The position numbers and the translations under genes are program-made. A DNA stretch of 64,000 nucleotides. Origin: Symbiodinium sp. CCMP2592. Lineage: Eukaryota; Sar; Dinophyceae; Suessiales; Symbiodiniaceae. The stretch covers positions 1 to 64,000 of the forward strand of contig CAJNDT010001011.1 in the NCBI GenBank assembly GCA_905221615.1, read 5' to 3'. Shown here in pieces: positions 61,857 to 64,000 of this stretch. A model generated the notes under the pieces. That model ran no database searches. It worked only from the letters and a program-made list of their open reading frames with translations, and was not told the DNA's origin. How positions within the stretch are numbered: position 1 is the stretch's first letter; every line of letters starts with the position of its first letter.

Positions 61857-62839
61857 AATGCAGTGCTTGGGGCATCTTCTGACGGACATGAGCTGTCGAG
61901 GCCTCTCTTCCCTGCAAGCCCAAAAAGCCAGTGAAGGCAAAGACTTTAGCAAAAGGCTCTTCAAGCTCGGAGACTAGCTACCCTCTGTATCTTCAACACC
62001 TGGAGCCTGCTAAAACTGTGCATGTCCATCGATGTCATGAGCTGTTAAGGCTACATTCACATCCACAATGTGTTTGCTTGCCATGGCCAACTCACTTCTC
62101 GTTTCTCTGTCGCTTGGCAAGCTGCCGACGCTCCTGCTCCTTCTTGGCAAAGTGGTAAAAGACTCGATCCACCTCGTACCTGTTGAAATGTGCAGATTTC
62201 AGACTTCCAATGCCAGACGAATACACGTTATACCAAACAGTTTCGTCGATGAATAATTGTACAGCCCTGACTGCGGGTGCTTTATGTCATCCAGGTCGTC
62301 GTTGATCCACATGTGTCCAATCTTGACCTTCAGCGGTGTCCAAACAGGTGATGGTTTCACCACTCCTCCCAAGCGTAGTGTACAGTCTCATAAGCTCCCA
62401 GCACCGGCGAACGCAGTGGCGCCCAGGGCGCCCAGCTTCACCGTCCTGCGCAAGTATAGCACTCTCACTCATCCAAACGAGGCTGTTTGGATGACTGCGA
62501 AGCAACAAGATTCTTGACCCTAGCATCCCCCATGCGACAGCCGACAATGAAATGCACACGTGCTCGCGCCTGCGAGCAAGTCGGCGGAACATGGTGTTGG
62601 TGTTCTGATTGCACCGAACTGCTAGTTCCTACTCGAACCAAAGGTTCTGCGAAGCATGAGCACCAATGGCTCTTCTGAAGACAGGATCAGGCACAAGCTT
62701 CTTGGTACCACGCAGCTGTAGCATGCATGACCAAATGATGCAGACGTAACTGTATTGGATCATTTGCAAGTCCCGGAAATCGGGGCTGAGGCCGATGCCC
62801 CGCTTAAAAGGACGACTCCAGCAAGGAAGAAGTTGAGGA

Positions 62840-63295
62840 TCAAGGCCTTGGCAGCGAGCTGGGGAGGCCCTTTACGAAAATACTGATTAGCAATCGACTC
62901 AAGAACTCCTTCCCAACACCTAGCTCGGGCTCCCCGTGCTGAAGGCTGCTGGCCCTCAGAACCGGACCGTACAAAGCCAAAAGATCAGTTTCTCCTTCGC
63001 ATGAAGAGCTTAAGCAGCTTAGCGGAACGAATGCAAGGTCTTCCCACCATGGCGCATGCTTTCTGTCTGGCAAACATCTGGAAAGATTCATAGTACGTTC
63101 TATCCATGAGAAGGGCGTGGCCTCAAAGCTGCCCTCGCGCCATGAGAAGGAGTCGAGAGGCTGCATCGCTTCGGGCAAACGTGGGTCTTCGCAGCGATCT
63201 GTGGCGTCGCTTGGAGTTTCTGGGGCTTCATGCGCTTGCTCCTCGTGCTGAGCAGGTACGGCTGGGACGTCAGGATACCAGGTTGGTGGCTGCAT
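62840..63295 (-). CDS. Unidentified ORF or large exon
   Basis: 151-codon minus frame with protein-like composition in its central part (MQPLDSFSWREGSFEATPF, FVPLSCLSSSCEGETDLL) and a Pro/Glu-rich start. No family recognised; it may be one exon of a gene extending either way. Confidence 0.35.
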   Translation of the reverse strand: MQPPTWYPDVPAVPAQHEEQAHEAPETPSDATDRCEDPRLPEAMQPLDSFSWREGSFEATPFSWIERTMNLSRCLPDRKHAPWWEDLAFVPLSCLSSSCEGETDLLALYGPVLRASSLQHGEPELGVGKEFLSRLLISIFVKGLPSSLPRP

Positions 63296-63615
63296 TAAAG
63301 CAACCTGTCTTGGCTGTCAACACGCTTGGGCTCAAATAGCTGCCAAGAATGATCACTTAGTATCACTTATGTGCCGGGACCTTTTCCATTGCCACATGTC
63401 AGGGCATCTACATGGGTATCAGCCAGCCTCATGTCGACGACGTGGGCAGTCTGGTGTACGATGGATGGCAACAAAAGGCTGTCCTCAAAACTGGCTGCAG
63501 CTTTTTTGTATCTTTTTGGATGCAGGCGCTGTGTGGCTTTCCAATCCCATCACACATTCATCGAAGCTTCTCGGAAACCTGCGTGCTGGCAATGCCATAC
63601 CGTGCCGTACTCTCC

Positions 63616-63617
<2 letters not shown>

Positions 63618-63656
<39 letters not shown>

Positions 63657-63745
63657 TAGAAATAGTCTGAGATAGAGATAGACAGGGAGGGAAGGGAGGG
63701 AGCGACAGAGCGGGAGCGAGACGGTGAGCGAGAGATGGAGCGCGA
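63618..63745. repeat. GA-rich microsatellite
   Basis: Runs of AGAG interspersed with GATAGA and GGGA units. Confidence 0.93.
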
Positions 63746-64000
63746 GCACATCAACGAATCGCCAGTGTCTTGATGAACCGTGTTGGCCCGACTTGCCGCG
63801 CCTGGCCTCATGTTGTTTTGGGCTTCCGGAAGTCGGGTCAACGCGTGTAGCGAAAACCCGTCGACCCAAAAACCAAAACAAACCCTTCGACAGCCCACTT
63901 TCCCCGCCTTGCTGACCGTGTCCAGGTAAGCCCCGGACCAGTTTTCTACCGTCGCGCGGTACCTGCGCAACAGTTTGCCAAAACAGAAACCTTTGGCTCA

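Larger units (their letters stand above)
61857..64000. other. Intergenic region, no nameable gene
   Basis: Apart from the minus ORF at 62840-63295 and the GA microsatellite, nothing was recognised. The mitochondrial-targeting exon of the NADH dehydrogenase may lie in its first few hundred bases. A plus-strand stretch near 63408-63485 reads GIYMGISQPHVDDVGSL after a CAG and could be an exon. Confidence 0.35.

Overview
The window looks like nuclear DNA of a dinoflagellate, most probably a Symbiodiniaceae-type genome. The reasons are: (i) short introns whose 5' ends are often GC, and once or twice GA, with AG|G acceptors; (ii) three conserved multi-exon genes all on the minus strand; (iii) abundant Ty1/copia-type retrotransposons; and (iv) large microsatellite-rich intergenic and intronic stretches. 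Open frames are short because most real genes are split into small exons. I rebuilt three genes exon by exon from family motifs and phase-consistent splice sites.

Layout. 1-7758 is a huge inverted repeat: two arms of 3,154 bp, identical wherever compared, around a 1,450 bp spacer of very AT-rich, foreign-looking sequence (3155-4604). 7759-11760 has a few exon-like stretches but no gene I can name. 11895-13682 (plus strand) holds two ORFs: a divergent double-stranded beta-helix dioxygenase-like protein and a Cys/His-rich repeat protein. 13683-17873 is unassigned. 17874-30207 (minus) is a 12-exon arylsulfatase gene whose last intron contains a complete 8.76 kb Ty1/copia element (element A, 18045-26808, apparently identical 188 bp LTRs, 5 bp target duplication). 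30368-36611 (minus) is the gene for an adaptor-complex mu subunit, AP-4-like, with a 2.3 kb intron full of nested inverted and tandem repeats. 37771-39666 is a DDE transposase-derived locus. 40170-51514 is a second, 11.3 kb Ty1/copia element (element B) in several frames. 51515-55979 has exon-like stretches of an unidentified minus-strand gene. 55980-61856 (minus) is a many-exon type II NADH dehydrogenase. 61857-64000 has one unidentified ORF and a GA-rich microsatellite.

The most notable signal is a shared protein module. Both copia elements carry, between protease and integrase, a domain with HxD...H...R spacing typical of 2-oxoglutarate/Fe(II) dioxygenases. A third, free-standing relative at 11895-12677 has lost the first iron-ligand histidine. 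Because dinoflagellate nuclear DNA carries 5-hydroxymethyluracil in place of part of its thymine, a retrotransposon-borne TET/JBP-like base hydroxylase is an attractive but unproven idea. Element A also has a nested ORF with a topoisomerase-type zinc ribbon overlapping the gag frame. Element B has a RING finger and a Gag with predicted membrane segments.
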